DNA of 45,561 bases from Afipia sp. (GCA_017474385.1 JAFVHU010000147.1:1-45561), one strand, 5' to 3'. Shown: positions 1 through 8,601, counted from the first letter of the stretch. Notes: generated by a model from the letters alone, not told the origin. Program-made: numbers and translations.

Positions 1-120
1 ATCGAAAACATGTTCGGCAGGCTCAAGGATTGGCGGCGCATCCACACCCGCTACGACCGATGCGCACACACCTTCATGTCCGCCATCTGCATCGCCGCCG
101 CAGTCATCTTCTGGCTCTGA
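1..120 (+). CDS. IS5-family transposase, C-terminal fragment (cut by window edge)
   Basis: The window opens in frame inside a transposase and only the last 39 codons are present. The segment begins IENMFGRLKDWRRI, the stretch around the catalytic Glu of the DDE domain in IS5-type transposases (E followed by a basic helix), and ends in a hydrophobic AAAVIFWL tail typical of that family. The reading frame is intact to the TGA. The rest of the element lies to the left of the window, so neither its intactness nor its left terminus can be judged. Confidence 0.85.
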   Translation: MENMFGRLKDWRRIHTRYDRCAHTFMSAICIAAAVIFWL

Positions 121-140
121 TCAATGAGTCCTGAGCCTAG
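1..140. mobile_element. Right end of an IS5-family insertion sequence
   Basis: The transposase stop is followed within about 20 bases by GAGTCCTGAGCCTAG (126-140), which reads like the terminal inverted repeat of an IS5-family element. The exact right boundary, near 139-140, is inferred because the matching left end is outside the window. The 121-233 stretch beyond it holds no other gene that I can see before the convergent SDR gene. Confidence 0.55.
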
Positions 141-233
141 GTTCGTCTCTGCGCGGTGAACTTGGTGCTCTTGAAGTGCAAAATTTAACTCGCAGCGCGA
201 GGCCGAGCATTCATTTGAGAACCGGATAGCTTC

Positions 234-1010
234 TTAACCCAGCATTTGTGTGTCGCCGCAGATCGAGATCGCCTGGCCTGAAATGGTTCGTCCTTTCGGG
301 CTGCACATGAAGATGATTTGATCAGCGAGTTGCTGCGGCGTGACATATTCCTTGATCGACGTGTAGGAAAACGCCGTCTGTTCCATCTCGGCAAATGAGA
401 TGCCGCGTTGCTCTGCCTTGGATTCAAGCACTCGCCGCTGGCGATCTCCGGCGACGAGTCCGGGCAAGATTGCGTTGACGCGGATGTTGTCCGGGCCGAG
501 TTCGATGGACAGAGATTTCGTGAACCCGATCACGCCCCATTTTGCGGCGGCGTAGGGGGCACGCATCGCAAATCCAAGTCGTCCGGCTGCGGATGATATG
601 TTGACGATCGATGCGTTCTTGCTATTGCGCAGCAGCGGGACAGCAAGACGGGTGCAGTTGAACTGTCCCGTGAGGCAGATATCCAGACAGCGATCCCAAT
701 CCTCGGGATTCATCTCATCGACTTTGGCGGTCGGTCCGGCAACGCCAGCATTGTTGATCAGCACATCGAGTCCGCCGAGAACGGCGGTCGCTTCCGCGAA
801 TAGTGATTTTACCGCCGCGCGATCTGAGACATCGCAGGCGGTTTGCGTCAGCATCGGGTCGGTTGTCTTGAGTGCTGCGAGCGCCGCCGTGTCCACGTCG
901 CAGATGTGAACTTTCGCACCTTCGCCGGCAAAAGCCCGCGCAATGGCGAGCCCGATTCCGTTAGCGCCGGCCGTCACCAGCACGCGCAATCCCTTGATGT
1001 CGAGGTTCAT
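234..1010 (-). CDS. SDR-family NAD(P)-dependent oxidoreductase
   Basis: A 258-residue classical short-chain dehydrogenase, the family's normal length. It has the nucleotide-binding glycine motif TAGANGIG (13-20), NNAG (86-89) and the catalytic Ser139/140-Tyr153-Lys157 set with YAAAK. The C-terminal ISGQAISICGD segment is common in catabolic SDRs. The gene sits 21 bases downstream of the GntR regulator on the same strand, so the two are probably co-transcribed and divergent from the liv-BKACE operon. A role in oxidising or reducing an intermediate of that pathway is inferred from location; the substrate is unknown. The left neighbour is an IS end, so genes that once followed may have been lost. 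Confidence 0.9.
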   Translation of the reverse strand: MNLDIKGLRVLVTAGANGIGLAIARAFAGEGAKVHICDVDTAALAALKTTDPMLTQTACDVSDRAAVKSLFAEATAVLGGLDVLINNAGVAGPTAKVDEMNPEDWDRCLDICLTGQFNCTRLAVPLLRNSKNASIVNISSAAGRLGFAMRAPYAAAKWGVIGFTKSLSIELGPDNIRVNAILPGLVAGDRQRRVLESKAEQRGISFAEMEQTAFSYTSIKEYVTPQQLADQIIFMCSPKGRTISGQAISICGDTQMLG

Positions 1011-1031
1011 GCCATCTCCAGACGATAATCA

Positions 1032-1733
1032 TTATTGTTCGGCAAGACCGCCGCGCGACAGGATGACCTCCGCCGCGTTGCTGATGTCTGCGGTAATTCC
1101 CTCGCGCGCGCTGGCCGCGTCACCAGCCTTGATGGCGGCCAGGACCTGAGCATGAAAACGCACCGCGTCGCCCTTCGCCAGCCGTTCGGGATTGGCGCGC
1201 AGGTCGAGATTGATGACCGGGCCTGCCTTGAGCCAGAGCGCGCGGATAATGTCCACCAGAGTCGCCGAGTGCGCCGCTTCATAGACGGCGAAGTGGAACG
1301 ATTTGTTGTACTCGACCGCGCGGGGCAGGTCCGGTTTCGCTGCGCGACTCTCGGAACGCATCGCAGCTTCTGCGCGTGCGATGGATTTGAGATCGGTGTT
1401 GTTTCGGTTTCTGGCGGCTGCGGCCGCCACGTGGCCCTCAATTGCGATGCGCGCCTGGGTCAGATCGCGAAACTGTGCCGCGGTCATCAGCCGCACGCGG
1501 ACCGCGCGGTTCGGCGCCACTTCGAGTGCACCGTCTGCCACCAGTCGCGAGACAGCCTCACGCACCGGCATAATGGAGACGCCAAGGACTTCCGCGGTTT
1601 GACGCAGCGAAATCTTTTCACCCGGCGCCATCCGGCCGGAGATCAGAAGGTCGGAAAGTTGCGCATAGGTGCGTCCGCCCAAAGTCTGCCGGTCAAGCGG
1701 CTCAACCAGATCAAGCGCGGCGGGGCGGTTCAT
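1032..1733 (-). CDS. GntR-family regulator, FCD subfamily
   Basis: A 233-residue FadR/FCD-type GntR regulator. The N-terminal winged helix (about residues 10-75) contains the recognition region RQTAEVLGVSIMPVREAV, and the C-terminal part (about 85-220) is an all-helical FCD ligand domain. The ATG at 1733 is preferred because AAGG lies 7 bases upstream. A GTG at 1817 would add 28 residues but lacks a clear ribosome site and would run into the palindrome at 1810-1824. FCD regulators usually repress an adjacent catabolic operon until a carboxylic acid ligand binds. Control of the divergent transporter-dehydrogenase-BKACE operon is inferred from position. Confidence 0.9.
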   Translation of the reverse strand: MNRPAALDLVEPLDRQTLGGRTYAQLSDLLISGRMAPGEKISLRQTAEVLGVSIMPVREAVSRLVADGALEVAPNRAVRVRLMTAAQFRDLTQARIAIEGHVAAAAARNRNNTDLKSIARAEAAMRSESRAAKPDLPRAVEYNKSFHFAVYEAAHSATLVDIIRALWLKAGPVINLDLRANPERLAKGDAVRFHAQVLAAIKAGDAASAREGITADISNAAEVILSRGGLAEQ

Positions 1734-1809
1734 GACCTTCTGTCCTGCGGATGTGCAAAAAATCGAAACATGGGACTCGACAAGCTCGGGATCGTTTGTC
1801 AGTCTAAGT

Positions 1810-1824
1810 GTGATCACAGATCAC
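1810..1824. promoter_or_regulatory. Palindrome in the gntR-liv divergent promoter, candidate operator
   Basis: The sequence GTGATC-ACA-GATCAC has perfect 6-base arms around a 3-base centre and lies between the divergent regulator and binding-protein genes. Its position and symmetry suit a dimeric GntR-type repressor. That the neighbouring FCD regulator binds it is inference. Confidence 0.55.
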
Positions 1825-1911
1825 GGCAAGCGATATAAGCGCCCAATAATCGCGCGACGCCCGGCCGAAAATAAGCGCCGCAAAACGCGGCCGTCACAGG
1901 GAGGATGGCTT

Positions 1912-3168
1912 ATGTCGATCAAGGATAAATTCACGCGACGTAATTTGCTGAAGACCGCCGGCGGTCTCGCGCTGGTGTCAGGACTCTCCGCGCCCTCGAT
2001 CCTGCGCGCGCAATCGACTGACGTTATTCGGTTCGGCCACCTGACGCCGCGCACCGGTTTTCTCGGGCCGCTCGGCGAATACGGCGTGATGGCGGCCGAT
2101 CTTGCGGTCGAAGAAATCAACGCGGCGGGCGGCGTGATGGGCCGCAAGGTCGAACTGCTGAAGGAAGACTCGGTCAATCCGCAGACGGCTTCGACCAAGG
2201 CGGAGCGCATGATCGAGCGCGACAAGGTCGCCTGCATCATCGGCGAGATTTCGTCGGCGTCGTGCCTCACCATCGCGCAGGTCGCATCGCGCAACAAGAC
2301 GCTGTTCATCAACACCGGCGGCAACTCCGATGCGCTGCGCGGCAAGGATTGCCAGCGCTACATGTTCCATGTCGAGTCGCAGAACTCGATGTATGTGAAG
2401 ACGGTGGGCCGCTCGTTCCTTCAGGAAGGTCTGGTCAAAGGCAAGAAGTGGTACTCGCTGACGGCGGACTATGCGTTTGGTCACGACCTGCTGCGCGTCG
2501 CCAAGCGCTTCATGGAAGGTAACGGCGGCCAGTTTGCCGGCGACGACCTGGTGCCGACCGACGCGACCGATTTCTCGGCCTATCTGCTCAAGATCCGCGA
2601 TGCCAAGCCGGATCTCGTCGTAATCAATCTCGCCGGCAACCAGATCACCAACTTCCTCAAGCAGTATGCTGAGTTCGGCCTGACTTATCCGGTGGGCGGC
2701 TTCGGCTTCGACACCGCGCTGGCTTGGGCGGCGGGCAAGGGCAATTTCGTCGGCACATGGCCGGTGGTCTGGCATCATCTGCTCGACACGCCAGGCAGCA
2801 AGGCTTTCGTTGCCGCCTTCACCAAGAAATACAACAAGCCGCCGGAGAACCAGGCGTGGGGCGACTACATCGCCACCAAGATCGTGGCGCAGTCCATGAA
2901 CGATCTGAAGTCGGCGGAGTCGCCGAAGATCATCGAGCACTTCGAGAAGGGTGCGAAGTTCGATCTCCTGAAAACACGGCCGGGTTATTTCCGGGCCTCG
3001 GATCATCAATTGATGCACGAGATGTATGCGGTGAAGGCGCTGCCTGCGGCTCAGATCAAGAACCAGTGGGACATTTTCTCGTCGAGCGGTCCCGTACCCG
3101 ATCCGAACGAAGACCTCGAAGTCATCGCGGCAACCAAAGAAGAGAACAGTTGTACGTTCCCGTCGTAA
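1912..3168 (+). CDS. ABC transporter substrate-binding protein, branched-chain amino acid (LivK) type
   Basis: A 418-residue periplasmic type-I binding protein. The N-terminus carries a twin-arginine motif (TRRNLLK, about residues 8-14) and a hydrophobic stretch ending SILRAQS, which suggests Tat export of a folded protein. The mature part begins with IRFGHLTPRTGFLGPLGEYG and contains the INAAGGVMGRKVEL segment typical of LivK/urea/amide binding proteins. The ATG at 1912 is chosen over longer in-frame starts because GGGAGG lies about 8 bases upstream and the Tat motif follows directly. It is the first gene of the operon with livH, the LivMGF fusion, a dehydrogenase and BKACE, so its ligand is probably the substrate of those enzymes rather than leucine. 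Confidence 0.92.
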   Translation: MSIKDKFTRRNLLKTAGGLALVSGLSAPSILRAQSTDVIRFGHLTPRTGFLGPLGEYGVMAADLAVEEINAAGGVMGRKVELLKEDSVNPQTASTKAERMIERDKVACIIGEISSASCLTIAQVASRNKTLFINTGGNSDALRGKDCQRYMFHVESQNSMYVKTVGRSFLQEGLVKGKKWYSLTADYAFGHDLLRVAKRFMEGNGGQFAGDDLVPTDATDFSAYLLKIRDAKPDLVVINLAGNQITNFLKQYAEFGLTYPVGGFGFDTALAWAAGKGNFVGTWPVVWHHLLDTPGSKAFVAAFTKKYNKPPENQAWGDYIATKIVAQSMNDLKSAESPKIIEHFEKGAKFDLLKTRPGYFRASDHQLMHEMYAVKALPAAQIKNQWDIFSSSGPVPDPNEDLEVIAATKEENSCTFPS

Positions 3169-3179
3169 CTCCGACTTGA

Positions 3180-3210
3180 TGCGATCCTCCGGGGCATTCG
3201 GGGGATCGCA
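3180..3210 (+). terminator. Hairpin after the binding-protein gene (attenuator or processing stem)
   Basis: An 11-bp stem (TGCGATCCTCC with GGGGGATCGCA, one G-T wobble) closes a 9-base loop and is followed by a pyrimidine-rich stretch CTCTTCCTCTTCC. It lies between the binding-protein gene and the permease gene of one operon. Such stems usually protect the upstream message or cause partial termination, which would give more binding protein than membrane subunits. Confidence 0.6.
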
Positions 3211-3276
3211 CTCTTCCTCTTCCTTTTGTTTCGGCACACGTGTGGCGCGTGGCCCATTGATCGCGGGGCGACGACA

Positions 3277-4155
3277 ATGTCCGGCATATTGCTCGCACAG
3301 CAGATTCTGAACGGACTGCTCGACGGCGTTTACTACCTTCTGATCGCGCTCGGGCTGTCGCTGATTTTTTCCCTCGGCGGAATCGTCAATCTTGCACACG
3401 GCGCGTTCTTTGCTATCGGCGCATACCTCACGCTGGTGATCTCACCCTATCTCGGGTTCAGCGGGGCGTTTGTGTTGTCGCCGGTGGCGGTGGCGTTGCT
3501 CGGCGTCGTGATCGAGCGGCTGCTGTTCCGGCGATTCTATCGCGCCGATCCCATTCTCTCACTGCTGCTGACATTTGGGTTGGCGATGGTGGCGGAGCAG
3601 GCGCTGCGCATGATCTTCGGCGCGCCGCCGCTGTCCTATTCGATCCCGCCGGATTTGCGCGGGCAGGTGGCGATCGGCTCCTTCATCTATTCGTTCTACC
3701 GCGTTGTTCTGCTCGGCATCGCCGTCGCCTGCGTTGCAGGGTTGTGGTTCCTGCTGCGGAAAACCGCCTTCGGCCGCGTCGTGCGGGCGGGCGTCCAGAA
3801 TCCGGACATGGTCGGTGCGCTCGGGATTTCCCTGCAGCCTTACATGTCCGCTGTTGCTGCGCTCGGTATCGGGCTTGCGGGATTGGCGGGTGTGCTGCTC
3901 GCACCGATCTATGCGATCCATCCGGCCATGGGCAATGAGATCATCACGCCGGCCTTTGTCGTGGTGGTGATCGGCGGTCTCGGATCGTTCTGGGGCGTCG
4001 TCGTCGCGGCGCTGCTGGTTGGGCTGGTGAAGGGCGTCATGGTCGGCATTGGCTATTCAGCCGCGTCCACCGCCGCGATCTATTTTCTTATGCTTCTGGT
4101 GCTTGTGTTCAGGCCACGTGGCCTGTTCGGCGAGCGCATCACGCGCTTTGAGTGA
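3277..4155 (+). CDS. livH: Branched-chain-amino-acid-type ABC transporter permease (LivH)
   Basis: A 292-residue integral membrane protein with about eight hydrophobic segments. The characteristic LivH N-terminus (LLNGLLDGVYYLLIALGLSL in nearly this form) is followed by FSLGGIVNLAHGAFFAIGAY, and the conserved VVIGGLGSFWG loop appears near residue 225. The ATG at 3277 is chosen because the upstream in-frame extension shows no LivH similarity. The gene's end overlaps the GTG start of the next gene (GTGA), which indicates translational coupling. It forms the membrane channel together with the permease half of the fused downstream protein. Confidence 0.92.
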   Translation: MSGILLAQQILNGLLDGVYYLLIALGLSLIFSLGGIVNLAHGAFFAIGAYLTLVISPYLGFSGAFVLSPVAVALLGVVIERLLFRRFYRADPILSLLLTFGLAMVAEQALRMIFGAPPLSYSIPPDLRGQVAIGSFIYSFYRVVLLGIAVACVAGLWFLLRKTAFGRVVRAGVQNPDMVGALGISLQPYMSAVAALGIGLAGLAGVLLAPIYAIHPAMGNEIITPAFVVVVIGGLGSFWGVVVAALLVGLVKGVMVGIGYSAASTAAIYFLMLLVLVFRPRGLFGERITRFE

Positions 4156-6686
4156 GGCCGCCCGCGATGCTCAAACGCATTCCTATTCAACTGGTTATTG
4201 CCGCCATCGGTCTGCTTGTGCTGCCGCCGATGCTGATCGCGCTCGGCCTGACGACGACGTCGGCGACGGAAGTCGTCGTGTTCGGCATCGCCTGCATGGC
4301 GCTAAACATTCTCGTCGGTCACACCGGGCTGGTGTCGTTCGGCCATGGCGCATGGTTCGGGCTCGCGGCCTATGCCGCAGCACTGCTTCAGCGTAACCTG
4401 ATGCCGGGATCGTTCTTCGGCCCGGCACTCGGTGCCATCCTCATTATTGTGCTGGTCGCGGTGCCGTTCGGCTTTCTCATCCTGCGGCGGCGTGGAGTTT
4501 ACTTCTCGCTGTTGACGCTGGCACTGGCAGCGATGCTTTACACCGTGTCGTTCCGTTGGACCGATGTGACCGGCGGCGAGAACGGCATTGGCGGCATAGT
4601 CCGCCCGGCGATTTTCGGGTTCGATCTTGATTCCCAGACCAACTATTACTGGTTTGTCGCGGCTATCGCTTTTGCAGTGCTGGTGCTGCTGTGGCGTTTC
4701 CACAATTCGACCGTCGGCTCGGTGCTAGTGGCGATCCGCGAGAACGAACAGCGCGCGCGATTTCTCGGCTATCCGACCAACCGCTACAAGCTCGCGGCGT
4801 TCGTGCTGTCCGCAGCGCTGACAGGTCTCGCCGGCATCCTGCTGTTGTACAAGAACCGCATGACGTCGGCCGATCCGATTTCGGTAGCGTTCTCCGGTGA
4901 ACTGCTCGCCATGGTGGTCATCGGCGGCATGAGGAGTTTCCTCGGGCCCGCGCTCGGTGCGCTGTTCTTCATCCTGTTCCGTGAGTTTCTCGGCATCTAT
5001 ACCGAGAACTGGCTGCTCTGGTTCGGGCTCGTGTTCGTCGGCTTCATCGTGTTCTCGCCGAACGGCCTCATTGGGGTAGGCGAGAAACTCCTCGCGCCGT
5101 TCCGCAAGAAGGTGACCGAGGACGCAGCGATGTCTGCGCGCAAGATCGAAGCGCTGCCGCTGCCGGAATTCCTGAGGCCTAAAGCCGCCATCGAAGGCCC
5201 GGTGCTGGCCGCCCGCGACATGGTGAAGAGTTTCGGCGGCATCAAGGCGGTGCAGGGAATCAATATCTCCATCGCAGATCGCACGCTTCATGCATTGATT
5301 GGCCCCAATGGCGCGGGCAAGACCACGGCGTTCAACCTCTTGTCCGGCATGTTTCCGCCGGATGAGGGTGAGGCCTCGCTGATGGGCAAGCCCATAGCTG
5401 GTCATTCGCCCGAGGAGATCGCAGAAGCGGGCATCGGCCGCTCATTCCAGATTACCAATCTGTTTCCAGAATTGAGCGTCGGCGAAAACATCCGTCTCGC
5501 GGTGCAGGCGCGCCACCCGAGCCGGTTCGATCCCCTCACCAACGCGCTGTCCATTGAGGCGATCAATCGCGAGACCGACGAGGTGATCAGTTATCTCGGC
5601 CTCGCGGGTATCGAGAAAGCGGAGGCGGGAGCGCTGTCCTACGGCGGACAGCGGCTGCTCGACATGGGTGTTGCGCTGGCTACCGCGCCGCGCGTGCTGT
5701 TGCTCGACGAGCCGCTTGCGGGGCTTGCCGCCGCTGAGCGCGAGCGGATTGGCGCGATCATCAAGCGCATTTCGGCCGATCTGCCGGTGTTGCTGGTGGA
5801 GCACGATATCGACCGGGTGTTCCAACTCGCCGACCATGTGACGGTGATGAACGAAGGTCGCGTGCTGCTCGACGGAACTGTCGAGGATGCGCGCACCAGC
5901 AAAAAAGTCCAGGAAATCTATATCGGTTCCGGTGCCGCCGCCGTGGCCGCAAAGCCGCGCGAAACCTCGGCAAAGGCCAGCGCTTTGCTGACTGTGGACG
6001 GCGTCGATACGTTCTACGGCAAAAGCCATATCCTCAACGGCGTCAACTTCACGCTGCACAATAACGAGATCATCGCGCTGCTCGGCCGCAACGGTGCGGG
6101 AAAGTCGACGCTTCTCAAGACACTGGTCGGTATTGCGCCGGCCTCAAACGGGTCGATCAAACTTGCCGACGCTGAGCTGGTCGGGCGTGCGTCCGCCGAA
6201 TGCGCGCGGCTTGGCATCGGCTATGTACCGCAGGGGCGCGGCCTGTTCGCAGGCATGAGCGTCGAGCACAATCTCGAACTCGGCGGCTTGAAGCGGCAGA
6301 CGGGTAACGGCGTGCATTGGACTCGCGAGCGGGTCTACGAGTATTTCCCGCGCATCCGCGAGCGGCTGGACAGCCCGGCGGACTATCTGTCCGGCGGCGA
6401 ACAGCAGATGGTGGCGGTGGCGCGTGCGTTGTCCGGTGACGTGCGAGTGCTGCTGCTCGATGAGCCATTCGAGGGACTTGCTCCCGCCGTCGTCGAGCAA
6501 CTGTTCGAGGCGTTCGACCGGCTGCGCAAGGAGGTCGCGATCATCATCGTCGATCATCATCTCGATCTCGCGCTGGCGTTATCGGATACGACAGTGGCGC
6601 TGGAGCGCGGGCGCATCATCCACGAAGGTCCCTCGAAGGCGCTGCGCGACGATCTCGACCTGCGGCGCAAGGTGTTGTGGTTGTAA
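4152..6686 (+). CDS. Fused LivM permease-LivG ATPase-LivF ATPase
   Basis: One 844-residue polypeptide carries three subunits that are usually separate. Residues 1 to about 320 are a LivM-type permease (hydrophobic helices, NILVGHTGLVSFGHGAWFG loop). Residues about 350-590 are a LivG-type ATPase with Walker A GPNGAGKTT near 384, signature LSYGGQ and Walker B VLLLDEP near 515. Residues about 610-844 are a LivF-type ATPase with Walker A GRNGAGKST near 645, signature LSGGEQQ and Walker B near 765. All catalytic motifs look intact. The GTG at 4152 overlaps the livH stop; an ATG at 4167 is the alternative start. With LivH and the binding protein it makes a complete importer. The first ATPase is linked through a roughly 30-residue polar linker, the second through an Ala-rich one. 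Confidence 0.92.
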   Translation: MRPPAMLKRIPIQLVIAAIGLLVLPPMLIALGLTTTSATEVVVFGIACMALNILVGHTGLVSFGHGAWFGLAAYAAALLQRNLMPGSFFGPALGAILIIVLVAVPFGFLILRRRGVYFSLLTLALAAMLYTVSFRWTDVTGGENGIGGIVRPAIFGFDLDSQTNYYWFVAAIAFAVLVLLWRFHNSTVGSVLVAIRENEQRARFLGYPTNRYKLAAFVLSAALTGLAGILLLYKNRMTSADPISVAFSGELLAMVVIGGMRSFLGPALGALFFILFREFLGIYTENWLLWFGLVFVGFIVFSPNGLIGVGEKLLAPFRKKVTEDAAMSARKIEALPLPEFLRPKAAIEGPVLAARDMVKSFGGIKAVQGINISIADRTLHALIGPNGAGKTTAFNLLSGMFPPDEGEASLMGKPIAGHSPEEIAEAGIGRSFQITNLFPELSVGENIRLAVQARHPSRFDPLTNALSIEAINRETDEVISYLGLAGIEKAEAGALSYGGQRLLDMGVALATAPRVLLLDEPLAGLAAAERERIGAIIKRISADLPVLLVEHDIDRVFQLADHVTVMNEGRVLLDGTVEDARTSKKVQEIYIGSGAAAVAAKPRETSAKASALLTVDGVDTFYGKSHILNGVNFTLHNNEIIALLGRNGAGKSTLLKTLVGIAPASNGSIKLADAELVGRASAECARLGIGYVPQGRGLFAGMSVEHNLELGGLKRQTGNGVHWTRERVYEYFPRIRERLDSPADYLSGGEQQMVAVARALSGDVRVLLLDEPFEGLAPAVVEQLFEAFDRLRKEVAIIIVDHHLDLALALSDTTVALERGRIIHEGPSKALRDDLDLRRKVLWL

Positions 6687-6704
6687 GGCGAAAGACAAGA
6701 AAAT

Positions 6705-7643
6705 ATGTCCAATAAAAGAAACGTCGCCATTGTCGGAGTTGGTTTGATAGGACGCGCCTGGGCCGCAATCTTTGCGCGCGCGGGCTGGAATGTGCGAATC
6801 ACAGATCCGCATGCCCCGACATTAAGCGCGGCGCCCGGGCTGATCCACGACGAACTGCTTTCACTCGCGAAACACGGGCTTGGCGACGATCCGGAAGGCG
6901 CGGCGGCGCGCATCTCGGTCGCGTCGAGTCTGGCTGATGCTCTCAAGGATGTGGAGTTTGTTCAGGAGAACGGTCCCGAGAAGATTGATGACAAGATTGC
7001 GCTGTTTGCCGAACTGGATCGTCTTGCCGCTCCGGACACGCTCCTGGCGTCGTCCACATCTGCCATCGTGGCTTCACGTTTCACAGAAAACCTGAAGGGC
7101 CGCGCGCGCTGTCTTATCGGTCATCCAGTCAATCCGCCCCATCTGGTGCCGCTGGTTGAACTTTGCGGTGCGCCGTGGACATCGCCCGAGGCGATTTCAC
7201 GTGCGCGCGAGATCTACCGTGCGATCGGTCAGGTACCGGTCACGGTGAACAAGGAGATCAACGGCTTCGTGCTTAATCGTCTGCAGGGTGCGTTGCTGGC
7301 AGAAGCATTCCGGCTGGTCGGTGAGGGTTACATCTCCGCCGAAGACCTTGATCACACAGTCAAGGATGGTCTCGGTTTGCGATGGTCGTTTCTGGGGCCA
7401 TTCGAGACGATCGAACTGAATGCGCCTGGCGGTATCCCGGATTATTGCGCGCGCTACACCGGGTTCTATAAAGAACTCGCGGCAGCGTCCGCCGGACCTG
7501 AAGTGTACCAGAGTCCCAACGTCGATCGCGTCATCAAGGCATGGTCGCATCAGCCGACACCTGAGCTCGTTACAAAATTGACGATCCGCCGCAATGAGCG
7601 TCTCGCGGCGCTGGTTGCGCATAAGGCTAAACAGAGCGACTAG
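6705..7643 (+). CDS. 3-hydroxyacyl-CoA dehydrogenase-family dehydrogenase, lambda-crystallin/L-gulonate dehydrogenase-like
   Basis: A 312-residue protein with an N-terminal Rossmann fold (GVGLIG at 11-16) and the helical C-terminal domain of the 3-hydroxyacyl-CoA dehydrogenase family. Signatures include the QENGPE motif, the SSTSAI strand and the catalytic-His region IGHPVNPPHLVPLVE. The C-terminal DGLGLRWSFLGPFETIEL stretch resembles lambda-crystallin/L-gulonate 3-dehydrogenase, enzymes acting on free beta-hydroxy acids rather than CoA thioesters. It lies 18 bases after the transporter fusion and just before BKACE. The likely reaction is NAD-dependent oxidation of an imported beta-hydroxy acid to the beta-keto acid that BKACE cleaves. 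L-carnitine dehydrogenase is a sister possibility, but the C-terminal motif fits less well. Confidence 0.85.
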   Translation: MSNKRNVAIVGVGLIGRAWAAIFARAGWNVRITDPHAPTLSAAPGLIHDELLSLAKHGLGDDPEGAAARISVASSLADALKDVEFVQENGPEKIDDKIALFAELDRLAAPDTLLASSTSAIVASRFTENLKGRARCLIGHPVNPPHLVPLVELCGAPWTSPEAISRAREIYRAIGQVPVTVNKEINGFVLNRLQGALLAEAFRLVGEGYISAEDLDHTVKDGLGLRWSFLGPFETIELNAPGGIPDYCARYTGFYKELAAASAGPEVYQSPNVDRVIKAWSHQPTPELVTKLTIRRNERLAALVAHKAKQSD

Positions 7644-7677
7644 TTCACGATTCCGAAAAGAAGAAAGAGACAAAAAA

Positions 7678-8601
7678 ATGAGCCGCAAAGTCATCATCAC
7701 CTGCGCCGTGACCGGCGCCATCCATACCCCGTCGATGTCCAAGGCGCTGCCGGTGACGCCGCAGGAAATTGCCGACGCGGCCATCGGCGCGGCGGAAGCG
7801 GGTGCGGCTATCGTTCATCTTCATGCGCGCAATCCCAAAACCGGTCAGCCAGATCAAAGCCCGGAAGCGTTTGCGCCGTTCCTCAAGGTCATCAAGCAGC
7901 GTTCCAATGCGGTGGTCAATCTCACGACCGGCGGTTCGCCAACTATGACAGTCGATGAGCGAGTCCGGCCGGCAGAATTCTACAAGCCCGAGGTCGCTTC
8001 ACTGAACATGGGTTCGATGAATTTCGCGTTCTTCGGGATGCTCAACCGATTCAAGAAATTCGAACACGAGTGGGAGCGCAAGCATGTCGAAAATAAGGAT
8101 ATCGTGTTCCGCAACACGTTCCAGGATATCGAGTATGTGCTGAGCAAGCTTTCGGGGAGCGGCACGCGTTTTGAGTTCGAGTGCTACGATACCGCGCATC
8201 TTTACAATCTGAAGTACTTCCTCGATCAGGGTCTGGTGAAGGCCCCGCTGTTTGTGCAGACGGTGTTCGGTTTGCAGGGCGGCACAGGTGCCCATCCGGA
8301 AGATGTGCTGCACATGAAGCGCACGGCGGACCGGCTGTTTGGCGACCAGTATGTATGGTCTGTGCTGGGAGCGGGCCGTAACCAGTTGCCGATCGCTGCG
8401 ATGGCGGCGGCAATGGGCGGTAACATCCGCGTCGGGCTTGAAGATTCGCTCTGGGCGGCGCCGGGACGTATGGCCGAGTCAAATGCGGAGCAGGTGCGCC
8501 TCGCGCGCAAGATCATCGAAGGTCTCGGGCTCGAAGTCGCCACTCCCGATGAAGCCCGCGAAATTCTCCATCTCAAGGGCGGGGATACACTCCAGGTCTG
8601 A
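7678..8601 (+). CDS. BKACE family (3-keto-5-aminohexanoate cleavage enzyme-like, DUF849)
   Basis: A 307-residue TIM-barrel BKACE protein. It carries the metal-binding His-Leu-His motif (VHLHAR, His47 and His49), the NLTTGGSP strand and the GLED motif with Glu255, all of which bind zinc or shape the active site in this family. BKACE enzymes condense a beta-keto acid with acetyl-CoA to give acetoacetate and a shortened acyl-CoA. The ATG at 7678 follows an AAGAAAGAGA purine stretch; the longer upstream frame overlaps the dehydrogenase and is not family-like. As last gene of the operon it completes an uptake-oxidation-cleavage route. The side-chain specificity cannot be read from the sequence. 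Confidence 0.9.
   Translation: MSRKVIITCAVTGAIHTPSMSKALPVTPQEIADAAIGAAEAGAAIVHLHARNPKTGQPDQSPEAFAPFLKVIKQRSNAVVNLTTGGSPTMTVDERVRPAEFYKPEVASLNMGSMNFAFFGMLNRFKKFEHEWERKHVENKDIVFRNTFQDIEYVLSKLSGSGTRFEFECYDTAHLYNLKYFLDQGLVKAPLFVQTVFGLQGGTGAHPEDVLHMKRTADRLFGDQYVWSVLGAGRNQLPIAAMAAAMGGNIRVGLEDSLWAAPGRMAESNAEQVRLARKIIEGLGLEVATPDEAREILHLKGGDTLQV

Noticed and set aside
1669-1911. N-terminal extension of the binding protein back to 1669
   Set aside because: It would cross the regulator gene and the palindrome; the Tat motif and ribosome site place the start at 1912.
1978-3399. 473-codon minus-strand frame opposite the binding-protein gene
   Set aside because: It is a mirror of a high-GC coding frame; the plus-strand gene is certain and the mirror product is Arg/Gln-rich without motifs.
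6705-8601. Carnitine dehydrogenase plus dehydrocarnitine-cleaving BKACE as a firm call
   Set aside because: The dehydrogenase C-terminal motif fits lambda-crystallin/L-gulonate dehydrogenase better, and the importer is not of the quaternary-amine type. Kept only as an alternative.
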